Positions 12,983 through 14,670 of a stretch of DNA of 14,670 nt are shown one piece after another (the first letter of the stretch is position 1; each line of letters begins with the position of its first letter). The notes below the pieces were generated by a model. The model did not search any database. It was not told the DNA's origin and saw only the letters and a list, made by a program, of their open reading frames with translations. Location: contig CABRNB010000073.1 in assembly GCA_902472225.1 (NCBI GenBank), positions 1 to 14,670 on the forward strand, in the 5' to 3' direction. The DNA is from Caccousia sp900752115 (GTDB lineage: Bacteria; Bacillota; Clostridia; Oscillospirales; Acutalibacteraceae). Both the position numbers and the translations under genes were made by a program.

Positions 12983-14670
12983 ATGAAACTGGAAAAGCTT
13001 GTCGGAGAGCGTTTTCGGGAAAGACCGTCGGAATGTATCGCGGACAGCCATGCTCTGATGGTGCGCGGCGGGTATTTGAAATCCGTGACCAACGGAATCT
13101 TCTCCCTTTACACACCGCTGAAAAAAATCACCCGAAAAATTGAGCAAATCATTCGGGAAGAAATGGATGCGATTGACGGGCAGGAGGTTCAGTTTCCTGT
13201 TGTCATGCCCGCCTCCCTCTGGCAGGAATCCGGACGGTATGACAGCATCGGAAAAGAGCTGGCCCGATTTTCCGACCGCAACGGGAGCCCTCTTGTGCTC
13301 GGCATGACACACGAGGAAGCCGCCGTTCATCTGGTACGAGAGTACGGTCAAAGCTATTTGAAATACCCTTTTATGATCTATCAGATTCAAACCAAGTTTC
13401 GGGACGAGGCAAGACCGCGGGCCGGACTGATTCGCGTGCGGGAATTCACCATGAAGGACGCCTACTCCTTCCATACGAGCCAGGAGGATCTGGAAGCCTA
13501 TTACGAAAGATGCCATAAGGCATATGAGAGAATCTATGAGAGGGTCGGGCTGCCGGAGGTTGTTTCCGTTGCATCCGACTCCGGCATGATGGGCGGCAGC
13601 GTTTCTCACGAATTCATGCTTCTCACACCTATCGGCGAGGACTCCGTCGCCGTCTGTACAGAATGCGGTTACCGCGCCAATATGGAGGCAGCGGAATGTG
13701 TCGTTCAAAATCAGAGAGACGAATCCCCCGAGGAACTCTCTCTTGTTTCCACCGCTGAAATTCACACTATCGAAGCGCTGTGCGACTTTCTTCACTGCAA
13801 GGAAGCGGCAACATGTAAAGCAGTCGTCTATCAGCGCAGCACCGACGATCGCTATGTGGTTCTGTTCCTCCGCGGCGATCTTGAGGCCAACGAGACCAAG
13901 ATCACCCATTACCTGGGCTGTGACATTCGTCCCGCCGTCATCACGGAGGAAAGCGGAATTTTCGCGGGAAATATCGGACCTGTCAACCTGACCGGCAGCT
14001 GCACCGTCCTGTACGATCGCTCGCTCGAAGGGCTCAGTCATCTCTGCTGCGGCGCTAACCGCCATGGATATCATTACACCGGTCTGGACATGAGCCGCGA
14101 CGTTCCGAACGCGGAATATCACGACTTCGCCAAGATCCCGGAGGGCGGCGTCTGCCCGCACTGCGGAAAGCCGTCCATCACAATTTCCCGAGGGATTGAG
14201 GTAGGAAATATCTTCCAGCTCGGAACCAAATATACGAAAGCCATGCACATGACCTATCTGGACAAAAACGGCGAAGCACAGTACCCGGTCATGGGGTGCT
14301 ACGGGATTGGCGTCGGCAGACTTGCCGCTTCCATCTGTGAGGCCCATCATGACGAATACGGCCCGATCTGGCCGCTCTCCGTTGCACCGTGGGAAATTCA
14401 TCTCTGTGCCGTCCGGGCCGACGACGAAACCGTGAAAGCGGCTGCGGATCATCTGTATCAGACACTGCTGGACAGAGGCGCGGATATTCTGTATGACGAT
14501 CGCAAGGTCAGCGCCGGCGTCATGTTCTCCGACGCCGACCTGCTTGGCGTTCCGTTCCGGGTCATTGTCAGCCCCCGGAACATCAAACAGGGCGTTGTGG
14601 AAATCGTCTCGCGCGACAAGAGCTTTTCCATCCAGGTTCCCATGGACGCCGCCGCGGAAGAGATTCTCCG
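12983..14670 (+). CDS. proS: Prolyl-tRNA synthetase, bacterial type with editing domain; last residues cut off
   Basis: ProS charges tRNA-Pro with proline. ATG 12983-12985 follows GGAGG by nine bases, downstream of the T-box. About 562 residues are present, so only some ten are probably missing. Class II motifs are visible: GMTHEEA (107-113), motif 2 TKFRDEARPRAGLIRVREF (137-155) with MKDAYSFH, and motif 3 GIGVGRL (441-447). Between motifs 2 and 3 lies the long INS insertion (about 230-390), the YbaK-like domain that hydrolyses Ala-tRNA-Pro; CKAVVY holds the lysine expected at its active site. The insertion is flanked by CTEC (225-228) and CPHC (391-394), four cysteines that could bind zinc. 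RGIEVGNIFQLGTKY follows. The C-terminal anticodon domain starts near 470 (WPLSVAPWEIHL). Function is secure. Confidence 0.97.
   Translation, partial: MKLEKLVGERFRERPSECIADSHALMVRGGYLKSVTNGIFSLYTPLKKITRKIEQIIREEMDAIDGQEVQFPVVMPASLWQESGRYDSIGKELARFSDRNGSPLVLGMTHEEAAVHLVREYGQSYLKYPFMIYQIQTKFRDEARPRAGLIRVREFTMKDAYSFHTSQEDLEAYYERCHKAYERIYERVGLPEVVSVASDSGMMGGSVSHEFMLLTPIGEDSVAVCTECGYRANMEAAECVVQNQRDESPEELSLVSTAEIHTIEALCDFLHCKEAATCKAVVYQRSTDDRYVVLFLRGDLEANETKITHYLGCDIRPAVITEESGIFAGNIGPVNLTGSCTVLYDRSLEGLSHLCCGANRHGYHYTGLDMSRDVPNAEYHDFAKIPEGGVCPHCGKPSITISRGIEVGNIFQLGTKYTKAMHMTYLDKNGEAQYPVMGCYGIGVGRLAASICEAHHDEYGPIWPLSVAPWEIHLCAVRADDETVKAAADHLYQTLLDRGADILYDDRKVSAGVMFSDADLLGVPFRVIVSPRNIKQGVVEIVSRDKSFSIQVPMDAAAEEIL

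Noticed and set aside
12938..14452. A 504-codon open frame on the minus strand
   Set aside because: It is opposite proS, which has full class II synthetase motifs, and it has no recognisable motif of its own.

Overview
The window looks like chromosome of a spore-forming, Gram-positive, moderately GC-rich Clostridia-type Firmicute (an Oscillospiraceae/Ruminococcaceae-like gut anaerobe is my inference). The evidence is a spoIIGA-sigE pair, a T-box leader in front of proS, GGAGG-type ribosome sites throughout, strong hairpin/T-run terminators, a lipoprotein of low-GC Gram-positive type, and a gene order around acpS that recalls the Bacillus acpS-ydcC-alr-ndoAI-ndoA region. I see no prophage, insertion sequence, CRISPR array, tRNA or rRNA.

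Layout. From the left edge to about 10.9 kb everything is on the minus strand, so it is read right to left: a PurF-like protein and a GNAT acetyltransferase (10879 to 8999); a two-TM membrane protein, acpS, nnr and a small lipoprotein (8806 to 5767, from an extended -10 promoter at 8863-8891); a solitary mazF between two terminators (5530 to 5162); spoIIGA-sigE (4946 to 3331); then asnB (3001 to 1418) and the N-terminal four-fifths of pyrG, cut by the left edge. From about 11 kb the strand switches: an NhaC-family antiporter (11267-12580), then a T-box-controlled proS running off the right edge a few residues before its end.

How the genes work together. SpoIIGA is the membrane protease that cleaves the N-terminal pro-sequence of SigE, so they form one mother-cell sporulation switch; the -10 in front of spoIIGA has its only -35-like match 22 bp away, the atypical spacing known for Spo0A-dependent spoIIG of B. 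subtilis. AcpS activates acyl carrier protein, and Nnr repairs damaged NAD(P)H. AsnB and PyrG are both glutamine-dependent amidotransferases. The PurF-like protein keeps the phosphoribosyltransferase and Fe-S features of PurF but lacks the N-terminal catalytic cysteine of the glutaminase domain.

The points most worth a second look are the glutaminase-dead PurF paralogue with its structured leader, mazF without mazE, the spoIIG promoter and a hairpin that covers the sigE ribosome-binding site, the promoter-terminator-small-ORF arrangement ahead of asnB, and a perfect 24-bp tandem repeat plus dyad at the nhaC promoter. I did not find a clearly undescribed multi-gene system.
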